A stretch of DNA of 64,000 nt from Rugamonas sp. A1-17 (GTDB lineage Bacteria > Pseudomonadota > Gammaproteobacteria > Burkholderiales > Burkholderiaceae_D): contig JAJLPB010000021.1 of the NCBI GenBank assembly GCA_025548565.1, positions 49,318-113,317 on the forward strand. The letters run 5' to 3'. Within the stretch, counting starts at the first letter, position 1. Every line of letters begins with the position of its first letter. Below the pieces are notes generated by a model. That model was not told where the DNA came from. It ran no database searches and was given only the letters and a program-made list of their open reading frames with translations. A program made the position numbers and the translations under genes. Below, in pieces: positions 15,649 to 24,215 of this stretch.

Positions 15649-16344
15649 TCAGTAGTCTTCCTGCAGGTTCTGTTCCTTGCGCCAGGTCTTGAGCAGGTCG
15701 CTGCGGCGGGCCGGATAGCGCTGCCCCAGCGACTCCACCGCCGCGATGCGGTCGATGCGGAAATGGCGGAAAGCCATGCGCAGCTCGCACCACGCGGCCA
15801 GCAGGCGCTTGCCCTCCAGGAAGGCCAGCGCGAACGGCCACACCACCCGCTCCGACGGCTTACCGTGCTCGTCCTGGTAAGCCATGCGCAGCCGGTGCTG
15901 GTAGCGGATCGCCTCACGCACCGGGCGCACGTGGACGTCGCTGGGGTTGTCCTGGTCCTGGCCCAGCGGCACCCACAGGCTGGTCTCGGCCATGTCGTCG
16001 CGCAGGTCCTTGGGCGTGGCGGCGGCGATCTTGGCCAGCGCATTGTTGGCGGCGGCGGCCAGCGCCTCGTCGCCCTGCCTGCGCACCCAGCGCGCGCCCA
16101 GCACCAGCGCCTCCAGCTCGTCGGTGCCGAACATCAGCGGCGGCAGGAAGAAGCCGGCCTTGAGCATGTAGCCGACCCCGGCCTCGCCCTCCAGTGGCGC
16201 GCCCAGGCCGGACAGTGTCTGGATGTCGCGGTAGATGGTGCGCTCGGAAACACCCAGCTGCTCGGCCAGGCGGGCGGCGGTGACGGGGCGGCGGTAGCCG
16301 CGCATCGCATCCATCAGCATGAAAAGTCGGCCGGTACGGCTCAT
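15649..16344 (-). CDS. HTH/WYL-domain (YafY-type) transcriptional regulator
   Basis: A 231-residue regulator. The N-terminal winged helix (about 1-60) reads RLFMLMDAMRGYRRPVTAARLAEQLGVSERTIYRDIQTL. The central and C-terminal WYL region (about 130-200) includes RLRMAYQDEHG and VWPFALAFLEGKRLLAAWCELR. WYL proteins sense small ligands or nucleic acids and often regulate nearby metabolic or defence genes. It is oriented with gst downstream and eutC upstream on the same strand. The gst gene is the more plausible target or co-transcribed partner. No ligand can be named. Confidence 0.9.
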   Translation of the reverse strand: MSRTGRLFMLMDAMRGYRRPVTAARLAEQLGVSERTIYRDIQTLSGLGAPLEGEAGVGYMLKAGFFLPPLMFGTDELEALVLGARWVRRQGDEALAAAANNALAKIAAATPKDLRDDMAETSLWVPLGQDQDNPSDVHVRPVREAIRYQHRLRMAYQDEHGKPSERVVWPFALAFLEGKRLLAAWCELRMAFRHFRIDRIAAVESLGQRYPARRSDLLKTWRKEQNLQEDY

Positions 16345-16389
16345 TGTCGGTCTCTCGCTAATCGGTTGGGCGGGACGGCCGCCTGCCGA

Positions 16390-17235
16390 CTAATCGAGGT
16401 CGAGCAGGAAGTTGCGCGGCGGCGCGTCCAGCGTGGTGTTGTCGGTGGCTGTTTCATCCTTCAGCGCGACACCGGACAACTGCCGCTGGCGCGATTCGGA
16501 TAACAAGTAGTGAAGCTTGAAGGCTGCGTCGTCGTAGGTCAAGCCCGCCGGACGCACATTCGAGATGCAATTGCGGGCGGCGTCGGTCAGGCCGGTGCGC
16601 GGCGCCCAAGTCAGGTACAGGCCCATGCTGTCCGGCGAGCTCAGGCCCGGACGTTCGCCGACCAGCACCACCACCGCGCGCGCGCCCAGCAGCTCGCCCA
16701 CCTCGTCGCCCACCGCCACCCGCCCCTGCCGCACGATGGACAGCGGCGCCAGCGACCACGACTCGGCGGCCAGCCGCGCCATCACCACATTCAGGAAGGG
16801 CACGGCGTTCTGCTCGATGGCCAGCGCCGACAGGCCGTCGGCGATGACGAAGGCCAGGTCGTAGCCGGCCTCCTCACGAGGACGCTCCAGCAGCGCCTGG
16901 CGCGAGGCCTCGTCCAGCCGCCTGCCCAGGTCGGGACGTTGCAGGTAGATGTCGCGGCTGGCGGCGGCGCTGTGCAGCGCCAGGCAGGGCAAGCCGGTCG
17001 CGGCCTGCAAGGCCTCGCCCAGCGTGGTGTGATCGAGCGCCAGATGCACGGCATCGCGCGCGCGGGCATGTGCGAGCTGAAACTCCAACTGCGGCGCGGT
17101 CGGCTGGCTGACGCCGCTGCGTCCCAGCGCGATGCGCGCGGCCGTGAAGCGCCGCAGCGACAACCACGGATTGGCCGTCACCACACCCTCGTCGCCGGCA
17201 GAGCCGGAGGGCGGCAGGTGATCGTCGTCGTTCAT
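16390..17235 (-). CDS. eutC: Ethanolamine ammonia-lyase, small subunit
   Basis: Small subunit of the adenosylcobalamin-dependent lyase that splits ethanolamine into acetaldehyde and ammonia. The product is 281 residues. Family landmarks are ARDAVHLALDHTTLGEAL, DLAFVIADGLSALAIEQNAVPF and GARAVVVLVGERPGLSSPDSMGLYLTW. I chose the ATG at 17235 because GGGAG lies at good distance. An ATG at 17247, overlapping the eutB stop as ATGA, has no ribosome site. It directly follows eutB and closes the operon. No microcompartment or acetaldehyde dehydrogenase gene follows, so downstream acetaldehyde handling must be encoded elsewhere. Confidence 0.96.
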   Translation of the reverse strand: MNDDDHLPPSGSAGDEGVVTANPWLSLRRFTAARIALGRSGVSQPTAPQLEFQLAHARARDAVHLALDHTTLGEALQAATGLPCLALHSAAASRDIYLQRPDLGRRLDEASRQALLERPREEAGYDLAFVIADGLSALAIEQNAVPFLNVVMARLAAESWSLAPLSIVRQGRVAVGDEVGELLGARAVVVLVGERPGLSSPDSMGLYLTWAPRTGLTDAARNCISNVRPAGLTYDDAAFKLHYLLSESRQRQLSGVALKDETATDNTTLDAPPRNFLLDLD

Positions 17236-17246
17236 GCGGGCTCCCA

Positions 17247-18638
17247 TCAGTTCAATCTGGCCAGCGCTTGCTGGAAGGAGGCCGGCAGCGCTTTGCCCAG
17301 TGTAACGTAATCGTCGCGGGTGAAGATCTCCATCTCCTTCAGCCAGGCCTCGAATTCCGGCGCCGGCTTCAGGCCCAGCACGCGGCGTGCATACAGCGCG
17401 TCGTGGAAGGACGTGGTCTGGTAGTTGAGCATGATGTCGTCCGAGCCGGGGATGCCCATGACGAAGGTGCAGCCGGCCGTGCCCAGCAGGGTCAGCAGGA
17501 TATCCATGTCGTTCTGGTCGGCCTCGGCGTGATTGGTGTAGCAGACGTCGCAACCCATCGGCAGGCCCAGCAGCTTGGCGCAGAAGTGATCCTCCAGCCC
17601 GGCGCGCACGATCTGCTTGCCGTCGTACAGGTACTCGGGGCCGATGAAGCCGACCACCGAATTGACCAGCAGCGGCTGGAACTTGCGCGCCACCGCGTAG
17701 GCGCGCGTCTCGCAGGTCTGCTGGTCGACGCCGTGATGCGCGTTGGCCGACAGCGCGCTGCCCTGCCCCGTTTCGAAGTACATGACGTTGTTGCCGACCG
17801 TGCCGCGCTGCAGCGACAGCGCCGCCTGCTGTGCCTCCGCCAGCAGCGCCAGGTTGATGCCGAAGCTGGCGTTGGCCGCCTCGGTGCCGGCGATCGACTG
17901 GAACACCAGGTCGATCGGCGCGCCGCGCTCGATGGCGGCGATGGTGTTGGTGACGTGGGTCAGCACGCACGATTGCGTGGGGATGCCGTAGCGGTCGATG
18001 ATCTCGTCGAGCATGGTGACGATCTTGATCACCTGCGGCACGTTGTCGGTGGCGGGGTTGATGCCGATCACCGCGTCGCCGCTGCCGTACAGCAGGCCGT
18101 CCAGCACGCTGGCGGCGATGCCGGTGGCGTCGTCGGTCGGGTGGTTCGGCTGCAGCCGGGTCGACATGCGTCCCGCCAGGCCGATGGTGTTGCGGAAGCT
18201 GGTAACGACGCGGCATTTCTTCGCCACCAGGATCAGGTCCTGGATGCGCATGATCTTGGAAACGGCCGCCGCCATCTCCGGCGTGATGCCGGGGGCGACG
18301 GCGGCCAGGACCACCTCATCGGCCGTGTCGCCCAGCAGCCAGTTGCGGAAGTCGCCCACGGTCAGGTGGGCGATGCGGGCGAAGGCCACGCGGTCGTGAT
18401 CGTCGATGATCAGCCGCGTCACCTCGTCCTGCTCATACGGCACCACCATCTGGTTCAGGAACAGCGACAGCGGCAGCTCGGCCAGCGCCATCTGCGCGGC
18501 CACCCGCTCCTCGGCGCTGGCCGCCGCCAGCCCCGCCAGGTAGTCGCCGGAACGCGCGGGCGTCGCCTTCGCCATCAAGTCCTTCAGGTCGCGGAACTGG
18601 TATGTCCTGCTGCCTACCGTATGTGCAAAGCTGCTCAT
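17247..18638 (-). CDS. eutB: Ethanolamine ammonia-lyase, large subunit
   Basis: Catalytic TIM-barrel subunit of ethanolamine ammonia-lyase. The 463-residue protein matches the usual length, with GLAGRMSTRLQPNHPTDD, MYFETGQGSALSANAHHGVDQQTCE and TNHAEADQNDMDILLTLLGTAG, the last near the substrate site. I chose the ATG at 18638 (MSSFAHTVG), preceded by GGGAGA. It is separated from torF, the previous operon gene, by 104 bp that hold a double-hairpin repeat. That repeat could reduce or redirect transcription into eutBC. Confidence 0.97.
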   Translation of the reverse strand: MSSFAHTVGSRTYQFRDLKDLMAKATPARSGDYLAGLAAASAEERVAAQMALAELPLSLFLNQMVVPYEQDEVTRLIIDDHDRVAFARIAHLTVGDFRNWLLGDTADEVVLAAVAPGITPEMAAAVSKIMRIQDLILVAKKCRVVTSFRNTIGLAGRMSTRLQPNHPTDDATGIAASVLDGLLYGSGDAVIGINPATDNVPQVIKIVTMLDEIIDRYGIPTQSCVLTHVTNTIAAIERGAPIDLVFQSIAGTEAANASFGINLALLAEAQQAALSLQRGTVGNNVMYFETGQGSALSANAHHGVDQQTCETRAYAVARKFQPLLVNSVVGFIGPEYLYDGKQIVRAGLEDHFCAKLLGLPMGCDVCYTNHAEADQNDMDILLTLLGTAGCTFVMGIPGSDDIMLNYQTTSFHDALYARRVLGLKPAPEFEAWLKEMEIFTRDDYVTLGKALPASFQQALARLN

Positions 18639-18661
18639 TGCCGTCTCCCGATAGTGGAAAC

Positions 18662-18741
18662 CGTCGTTCCCGCGAAAGCGGGAACCCATACGCCGCCTGG
18701 TCAGAAGCGCGGCATGGGTTCCCGCGTGCGCGGGAATGACG
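18662..18741. repeat. dRS3/REP-like double-hairpin repeat, copy 3
   Basis: GTTCCCGC-GAAA-GCGGGAAC near 18665 and a second GTTCCCGC...GCGGGAAT hairpin ending near 18737 are arranged head to head with CGTC...GACG ends. The element occupies nearly the whole torF-eutB gap and ends 1 bp from the torF stop codon. It splits the ethanolamine operon. Confidence 0.85.
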
Positions 18742-18742
18742 A

Positions 18743-19564
18743 CTAGAAATTGCGCGAGGCCGTCACCACCAGGCGCTTTTGTGCCACGTTCTTGCCGCTG
18801 CCGTCGGCGTTGAAGAAGGTCCACAAGGGCGTGCCGTTCTTGCTGGCGTCGCCGCTGTTGTAGGTGCCCGCCGCCGTGAACGCCCACACGTCCATCGTCT
18901 TGGTCACGCCCACCTTGACGTCGAAGAAATTGAAATCGCTCATGTTGCGCACTTGCTGGCGGCCCGCGTGCAGGTTCAGCGCCAGGCCCGGCATCAGTTC
19001 GGGATTCCAGTTCACTTCGGCGTAGGCGGTGCCGCGCGTGTTGGCCAGCTTGCCGGTGTCGGGCTGCACCGCGAAGCCGAACCAGTACTGGCTCAGCGCC
19101 ACCCAGGCGTAGGCGTTGAAGGCGCCGATGTTCACGCCCAGCTTGGCTTCCTGCGTATGGTACTTGATGTCCTTGCCGCCCGCCGCGAAGTGCGCGCCGG
19201 GATACCAGTAGGTGACCAGGCCGGCGTCGATGTTACTGTCCGCGCTGAGCGGATAGCGGTAGCCGCCGTAGAGGTCGATCTCCGAACCGCTGCCGTTGTT
19301 ATAGGCCGCGTGCGAGACGCCGGAGCCGAACAGGCCGACATAAAAGCCGCTGGCATGGGTGAAGTCCAGGTTGGCCTGCACGGTCGGCTTGGCCTGGGTC
19401 TGCGAGATGCCGCGGAAGATGTAGTCGGACACCACCGTCACGTTGCCGGTGTTGGTCCAGGCCGGTGCGGGAGCGGCAGGTGCGGCGTCTGCGGCCAGTG
19501 CGCTGCCTGCCGCGCAAGCCAGGCATCCGGCCGCGGCCAGCAGGGAGAAAATGGATTTTGACAT
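18743..19564 (-). CDS. TorF-family putative outer-membrane porin
   Basis: A 273-residue exported beta-barrel protein. It has a signal peptide (about residues 1-24, ending SALA), then NVTVVSDYIFRGISQTQAKPTVQANLDF, the start typical of the TorF/Gcw_chp family, and amphipathic strands to a terminal aromatic residue (ASRNF). It lies between the ethanolamine permease gene (23 bp upstream) and eutBC, all on one strand. A role in moving ethanolamine or a head-group compound across the outer membrane is therefore a reasonable inference. The family itself has no firmly established substrate. Confidence 0.85.
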   Translation of the reverse strand: MSKSIFSLLAAAGCLACAAGSALAADAAPAAPAPAWTNTGNVTVVSDYIFRGISQTQAKPTVQANLDFTHASGFYVGLFGSGVSHAAYNNGSGSEIDLYGGYRYPLSADSNIDAGLVTYWYPGAHFAAGGKDIKYHTQEAKLGVNIGAFNAYAWVALSQYWFGFAVQPDTGKLANTRGTAYAEVNWNPELMPGLALNLHAGRQQVRNMSDFNFFDVKVGVTKTMDVWAFTAAGTYNSGDASKNGTPLWTFFNADGSGKNVAQKRLVVTASRNF

Positions 19565-19587
19565 TGAAGAGACTCCGTTGGTTTGGG

Positions 19588-20967
19588 TTAGACGGCGTCG
19601 TACGCCGCGTGTTGCTGGCGATTACCCTTGGTGGCCAGGAAGAATGCATAGCCGACGGCCATGAAGCCGACGAACACACCGAAGATCAGCAGGTTGTAAT
19701 AGATCATCGTCACCAGGCAAACCAGCGCGCCGATCAGCGCGACCGCCGGGAACAATGGATAGAACGGTGCGCGGAAGGGACGCACCATGTTCGGCTCCTC
19801 GCGGCGCAGCTTGAACAGGCTGAGCATGCTGAGGATGTACATGGTGATCGCACCGAACACCGACATGGTGACGATGTTGGCGGTCAGGGTCTGGCCGCCG
19901 ATCTTGATCAGCTCGTCGCTATAGATGGCAGCGATGCCGATCACGCCGCCCGCAAGGATGGCGCGGTGCGGCGTCTTGAAACGTGGATGGATCTTGGCGA
20001 AGTAATGCGGCAGGTAAGCCTCGCGCGCCAGGGCGAAGATCTGGCGCGAATAGCCGAGGATGATGCCGTGGAAGGAAGCGATCAGCCCGAACAGGCCCAG
20101 CCACACCAGCATGTGCAGCCAGTTGCTGTGCTCGCCGACGATGATCTTCATCGCCTGCGGCAGCGGGTCGTTGATGTTGGCCAGCTTGGTCCAGTCGCCC
20201 GCGCCGCCGGCGAACACCATCACGCCGATCGCCAGCAGCACCAGCGTAATGATGCCGGCGATATAGGCGATGGGAATCGAACGTTTCGGGTCCTTGGCTT
20301 CCTCGGCGGCCATGGCCACGCCCTCGATCGCCAGGAAGAACCAGATCGCGAACGGAATCGCCGCGAACATGCCGGGGATGGAAGCGATGCTGAAATGATC
20401 CTGCCCCGACCAGCCGCCCTTGACGAAGTTCACCACCGAGAAGCCCGGCGACACCACGCCCATAAACACCAGCAATTCAAAGATCGCTAGCAGCGTCATC
20501 AGCAACTCGAAGGTGGCCGCCACCTGCACACCGACAATGTTCAGCGTCATGAACACGACGTAGGCGCCGACCGCCGCCGTTTTCGGATCGACGGTGGGGA
20601 ATTGCACATTCAGATACGCGCCAATCGCCAGCGCGATGGCCGGCGGCGCGAACACGAACTCGATCAGCGTGGCCGCGCCGGCCAGGTAGCCGCCGGTCGG
20701 GCCGAAGGCGCGCTTGCTGTAGGCGAACGGGCCGCCCGCGTGCGGGATCGAAGTGGTCAGCTCGGTGAAGCTGAAGATGAAAGTCGTGTACATGGCCGCG
20801 ATGAACAGCGCCGTGATGGTAAAGCCCAGCGTCCCCGCCGAGGCCCAGCCGTAGCTCCAGCCGAAGTACTCGCCCGAGATCACCAGGCCCACCGCGATGC
20901 CCCACAACTGAAAGGTGCCTAGCGACTGTTGCAGCGCCGGTTGCCCGGCCGCCTGTTTTGCACTCAT
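19588..20967 (-). CDS. eat: Ethanolamine permease (APC superfamily)
   Basis: A 459-residue inner-membrane transporter with about twelve membrane spans. Landmarks of ethanolamine permeases are LWGIAVGLVISGEYFGWSYGW at residues 22-42, PHAGGPFAYSKRAFGPTGGYLAG, and EGVAMAAEEAKDPKRSIPIAYI. It imports ethanolamine, possibly by proton symport. It is the first gene of the eat-torF-eutB-eutC unit and divergent from an AraC-type regulator. A TATACT at 21026-21021 on the minus strand, without a -35, may be the activator-dependent promoter. Confidence 0.93.
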   Translation of the reverse strand: MSAKQAAGQPALQQSLGTFQLWGIAVGLVISGEYFGWSYGWASAGTLGFTITALFIAAMYTTFIFSFTELTTSIPHAGGPFAYSKRAFGPTGGYLAGAATLIEFVFAPPAIALAIGAYLNVQFPTVDPKTAAVGAYVVFMTLNIVGVQVAATFELLMTLLAIFELLVFMGVVSPGFSVVNFVKGGWSGQDHFSIASIPGMFAAIPFAIWFFLAIEGVAMAAEEAKDPKRSIPIAYIAGIITLVLLAIGVMVFAGGAGDWTKLANINDPLPQAMKIIVGEHSNWLHMLVWLGLFGLIASFHGIILGYSRQIFALAREAYLPHYFAKIHPRFKTPHRAILAGGVIGIAAIYSDELIKIGGQTLTANIVTMSVFGAITMYILSMLSLFKLRREEPNMVRPFRAPFYPLFPAVALIGALVCLVTMIYYNLLIFGVFVGFMAVGYAFFLATKGNRQQHAAYDAV

Positions 20968-21020
20968 GAGTTTCTCCCTTTAGATAAAGCGTGTCTGGTA
21001 TGGAAGTTGCAGCAGAATCG

Positions 21021-21026
21021 AGTATA
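21021..21026 (-). promoter_or_regulatory. Possible -10 element of the ethanolamine operon
   Basis: TATACT on the minus strand lies 54 bp before the eat start codon and has no matching -35 17 nt upstream (AACGCT). A poor -35 is expected if the divergent AraC-type regulator activates the operon. Only the -10 is visible; no clear direct-repeat operator was found. Confidence 0.35.
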
Positions 21027-21119
21027 GGAGCCAGCCAAACGCCAGCGTTATCGAAAATCGGCAAACTTGCAGGGACTGGATGCCTCGGAAAGAAATAACA
21101 ACAGCGGGAGGAAAATAAT

Positions 21120-22091
21120 ATGCACCAGACTGCGACAGAGTTGTTACACAGTGCGCCAGATTTGCGCACTGTGATGGCGCATGACGCCGATGAACTGGCC
21201 AGCAAGCTCACCAACTGGCAACAAAGCTACGACCAGATCAGCTCCGGCCTGTTCCATGGCGCCCTCACCGAACTGCGCCTGCCGCAGCTGCAGGTGTTCC
21301 GCGAAAGCCTGAGCCAGTCGGTGCGCCAGTCCTGCCGCGTGTGGCCGGACGCCATCTGGTTCGGCCTGCCCGACCACGGCGCCACCACCCGCATCAACGG
21401 CCGCCAGACCGCCGCCGACTGGATCATGGTGCAGCCTGGCAACGTAGAGTTCGAACTGGTAACACCGAGCGCGTACAGCATCTTCGGCATCGTCGCCAGC
21501 CGCGAGCTGCTGGCCGAGACGGCGCGGCGCCACGGCTGCCAGATCGACTGGGAGCGCGTGCAATCGGCCGAACTGTTGCAGGTGGACGCGCAAGCCCAGG
21601 CCAAGTGCCTGCATATCCTGTCGCAGTTGCTGCCGGCCGATGGCGAAGGCGACAGCGCGGCCGACGGCGCGGCGCAGTGGCAGGAGATAGTGCTGTCCAC
21701 CCTGCTCGACATGCTGGACCACAGCTGCGTGGAGCCGGCGCTGGCGGCCAGCCTGCAACGGCGCCGCCATGTGGTGTCGCTGGCGCGCGAGTACATCATG
21801 GCGCACCGCAGCGAATCGATCACCGTGCCGGAACTGTGCGAGCGCGTGCACGTAAGCCGCCGCACGCTGCAATACTGCTTCGAGGACGTGCTGGGTATGA
21901 GCCCCATGCTGTACCTGCGCATGGTGCGCCTGAACGGCGTGCGCCGCCAGTTGCTTGATGGTGGCGCCATCGGCGACGTGGCCGACTCCTGGGGCCTGAG
22001 TAATTTCAGCCAGTTCTCCAGCGACTACCGCAAGCTGTTCGGCCAGTGCCCGTCGGCGTCGCTGCGGTCGCGTTCAATGGCGCGCGCTTAG
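21120..22091 (+). CDS. AraC-family regulator, EutR-like
   Basis: A 323-residue regulator with a long N-terminal sensing region and a C-terminal AraC domain (about residues 215-318: REYIMAHRSESITVPELCERVHVSRRTLQYCFEDVLGMSPMLYLR, then WGLSNFSQFSSDYRKLFGQCPS). It starts after GGGAGGA. It is divergent from the ethanolamine operon with a 152-bp shared region, the layout of ethanolamine-responsive activators. It most likely switches on eat-torF-eutBC when ethanolamine, with or without cobalamin, is present. In Pseudomonas the equivalent operon uses an enhancer-binding protein, so the regulator type differs. Confidence 0.8.
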   Translation: MHQTATELLHSAPDLRTVMAHDADELASKLTNWQQSYDQISSGLFHGALTELRLPQLQVFRESLSQSVRQSCRVWPDAIWFGLPDHGATTRINGRQTAADWIMVQPGNVEFELVTPSAYSIFGIVASRELLAETARRHGCQIDWERVQSAELLQVDAQAQAKCLHILSQLLPADGEGDSAADGAAQWQEIVLSTLLDMLDHSCVEPALAASLQRRRHVVSLAREYIMAHRSESITVPELCERVHVSRRTLQYCFEDVLGMSPMLYLRMVRLNGVRRQLLDGGAIGDVADSWGLSNFSQFSSDYRKLFGQCPSASLRSRSMARA

Positions 22092-22621
22092 ATGAGGCCC
22101 AGCGCGCCGGCCACCGCCCCGGCCGCGATCAGCAGCACCGGATTGATTTTTGTACGCAGCAGCACCAGCGCTGCCAGCACCGTCAGCGCGTCCGCATGCC
22201 AGTTGGCGTTGGAGATGCGGGTGAACAGCCAAGCAGTGGCGGCCAGGAAGCCTATCGATATCGGCGCGAAGGCATCGCCCAGCGCCTGCGTCAGGCGCCC
22301 GCCGGCATGGCGCGCTTGCAGGCGTATCGCGGTGAGCGTCAGCAGCGTGGATGGCACCAGCACCGCCAGCGTGGTGAAGACGGCGCCCATCCAGCCGGCG
22401 ATCAGCCAGCCCACCAGCGATATGAACAACAGGTTGGGACCGGGCGCCGCCTGCGCGATCGCATAGGCGGCGGAGAACTGCTCGTTGTTCAGCCACTGCT
22501 TGCCTTCGACGACGTAGTGGCCGACCTGCGGTCCAAGCAGCACCACGCCGCCGCCCACCGCCATCAGCGACATCAACGCGATGTGCAGCGACAGTTCCAT
22601 CACAGGCGATTGTTCGTTCAT
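22088..22621 (-). CDS. chrA2: Chromate transporter, C-terminal-type half
   Basis: A 177-residue CHR-family membrane protein with about five or six spans and the family motif QAAPGPNLLFISLVGWLIAG. Short CHR proteins work as pairs of antiparallel halves that export chromate or related anions. It starts with ATGA overlap on the stop of the other half, so both are made together. Its 3' end overlaps the AraC regulator's stop region by 4 bp on the opposite strand. Family is clear; chromate as actual substrate is inferred. Confidence 0.9.
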   Translation of the reverse strand: MNEQSPVMELSLHIALMSLMAVGGGVVLLGPQVGHYVVEGKQWLNNEQFSAAYAIAQAAPGPNLLFISLVGWLIAGWMGAVFTTLAVLVPSTLLTLTAIRLQARHAGGRLTQALGDAFAPISIGFLAATAWLFTRISNANWHADALTVLAALVLLRTKINPVLLIAAGAVAGALGLI

Positions 22622-23172
22622 TTTTCTTCTCCCACGAGGTAGGTCGCGGCGGTGCCCAGTGGCGCCAGCACGCAGAACACCAGCGCCAGCTGCCATTGCA
22701 GCAGACCCAGTCCGATAAAGGCCAGCGCCAGCAAGGCCACCTGCAGGCGTGGACGGTTGGCGCGCCAGTCGGCCTTGGCGAACATGGACTTCGCCATCTT
22801 CACGGCGGTGGCGAGGATCAGCCCCGCCGCCACCGCCGCCATGCCGCGTATCGCGTGGCGGAACATGTCGATTTCGCCGAAGCGCTGGTACATCACGCCC
22901 AATGCGATGACCACCATGAATGGTCCGGCGATCATGCCGGCCAGCGCGGCCAATGCGCCGCTGGTGCCGGCGTAGCGGTTGCCCACCATCAGCGCGACGT
23001 TGCAGATGGTGGGGCCGGGCAGCATCTGGCTGGTGGCGAGATACTTCGCGAACTCCTCGGCCGTCAACCACTTGTGCTGCTCGACCAGCGCGCGGTAGGC
23101 GAATGGCATCACGCCACCGAAGCCCATCAGCGCCAGCCTGGAAAACACCAGGAAAATTGTTGATAGCGGCAT
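22618..23172 (-). CDS. chrA1: Chromate transporter, N-terminal-type half
   Basis: A 184-residue CHR-family protein with SRLALMGFGGVMPFAYRALVEQHKWL near its start and QMLPGPTICNVALMVGNRYAG, the CHR signature. The ATG at 23172 was chosen for the AGGAG 7 nt upstream. A longer open frame to 23253 would run through the regulatory region. It forms a bicistronic unit with the second half and is divergent from a LysR gene that probably regulates it. Some CHR pairs have no demonstrated chromate role, so physiological substrate remains open. Confidence 0.9.
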   Translation of the reverse strand: MPLSTIFLVFSRLALMGFGGVMPFAYRALVEQHKWLTAEEFAKYLATSQMLPGPTICNVALMVGNRYAGTSGALAALAGMIAGPFMVVIALGVMYQRFGEIDMFRHAIRGMAAVAAGLILATAVKMAKSMFAKADWRANRPRLQVALLALAFIGLGLLQWQLALVFCVLAPLGTAATYLVGEEK

Positions 23173-23230
23173 GGTCTTCTCCTTCGATTTCAATGGGGCG
23201 AATTTTCCGCCTTGGAGAAATATAAGTACA

Positions 23231-23257
23231 ATGAATTTATTTAGACCATACATTCAT
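23231..23257. promoter_or_regulatory. Candidate LysR operator between chrA pair and lysR
   Basis: ATGAAT (23231-23236) and ATTCAT (23252-23257) form an inverted repeat with a 15-nt spacer in an AT-rich 92-bp divergent intergenic region. Placement beside the LysR start codon fits an autoregulatory site that also controls the chromate genes. Confidence 0.5.
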
Positions 23258-23264
23258 TTTTCTG

Positions 23265-24155
23265 ATGAAAATAGACACACTCGGCGTGCAGGCTTTTGTC
23301 GCGATTGCGGACTTCGGCGGATTCCAGAAAGCGGCGGAGACGCTGCACATCACGCAGACCGCCGTCACACAGCGGCTGCGCAACCTAGAGGACTTCCTGG
23401 GCGTGATGCTGATCGAACGCACCACGCGCTCCATCGCGCTGACCGGCATCGGCAAGGATTTCCTGCCGCAGGCGCGGCGGCTGCTGGATGAGCTGTCGTC
23501 CACGCTGAACGAGATCCGCGAGACCGGCAAGGCGCAGCGCGGCGACGTCTCCCTCGCCTGCGTACCGACGGTGGGCATCCAGTATCTGCCGCAGATCATC
23601 CAGGCCTATTCGGCGCGCTTCCCGGAGAACCGCATCAAGATCCTGGACTACGCCTCGTCGCGCGTGGCGGAGGCGGTGCAGCGGCGCGAAGCGGAATTCG
23701 GTATCGGCTTGGGAGGTGGCGTGCATCCCGAGCTGGTGTCGGAGCCATTGATGGAGGATGACTTCGTGCTGGTCTGCCGCGACGATCACCCGCTGGCGAA
23801 GCGGCGCTCGCTGACGTGGACGCAAATCCAGCCCTACCCGCTGATCTTCTCGGGCGACGTGAACGGCAACCGCGCACTGCTCGACAGCTATTTGGGCAGC
23901 AAGAGCGCGGAACTGAATCTGCATTTCCAGTACGACGTGCAGCGCAGCGCGACGGCGGTGGGGCTGGTAGCGTCGGGCATCGCGGCGGCCATTGTGCCCG
24001 GGCTGGCGATCTTAAAGGGGAGCTATCCGCGCCTGCGCGCCATCAAGCTGAAGGAGCCGACCATCTCGCGCCAGCTGGTGCTGATCACGCGCCGCGCGGG
24101 CCACCTGTCGCCAGCCGCCCAGGCGCTCTACGACATGCTCAAAACCGGCCGCTAA
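23265..24155 (+). CDS. LysR-family transcriptional regulator
   Basis: A 296-residue LTTR. It has an N-terminal winged HTH (about 1-60: FVAIADFGGFQKAAETLHITQTAVTQRLRNLEDFLGVMLIERTTRSIALT) and a C-terminal periplasmic-binding-protein-like effector domain (about 90-290). It is divergent from the chromate transporter pair. LTTRs typically sit beside the genes they activate, so the CHR pair is the likely target. The effector cannot be predicted. A single-hairpin repeat follows the stop codon. Confidence 0.93.
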   Translation: MKIDTLGVQAFVAIADFGGFQKAAETLHITQTAVTQRLRNLEDFLGVMLIERTTRSIALTGIGKDFLPQARRLLDELSSTLNEIRETGKAQRGDVSLACVPTVGIQYLPQIIQAYSARFPENRIKILDYASSRVAEAVQRREAEFGIGLGGGVHPELVSEPLMEDDFVLVCRDDHPLAKRRSLTWTQIQPYPLIFSGDVNGNRALLDSYLGSKSAELNLHFQYDVQRSATAVGLVASGIAAAIVPGLAILKGSYPRLRAIKLKEPTISRQLVLITRRAGHLSPAAQALYDMLKTGR

Positions 24156-24171
24156 CTCACTGGGGGCTCAG

Positions 24172-24202
24172 CATGGGTTCCCGCTTTCGCGGGAATCCAT
24201 AC
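24172..24202. repeat. dRS3/REP-like single hairpin, copy 4
   Basis: GTTCCCGC-TTTC-GCGGGAAT flanked by CATGG and CCATAC, a half-element of the family seen at 8908 and elsewhere. It lies between the convergent ends of lysR and the DUF4034-like gene and could serve as a boundary for both transcripts. Confidence 0.8.
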
Positions 24203-24215
24203 AACCGCCGAACAA

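Noticed and set aside
16390..18216. A 608-codon open frame covering eutC and part of eutB considered as a fused lyase
   Set aside because: The upstream portion is eutB read in a wrong frame, with Arg/His-rich nonsense sequence. eutB and eutC each have proper starts and ribosome sites, so they are separate genes.
20996..21010. Sigma-54-like TGG-N11-GC motif (TGGTATGGAAGTTGC) in the eat/regulator intergenic region
   Set aside because: The spacing fits, but two core bases differ, and it points toward the regulator rather than the ethanolamine operon. No enhancer-binding protein gene is nearby.
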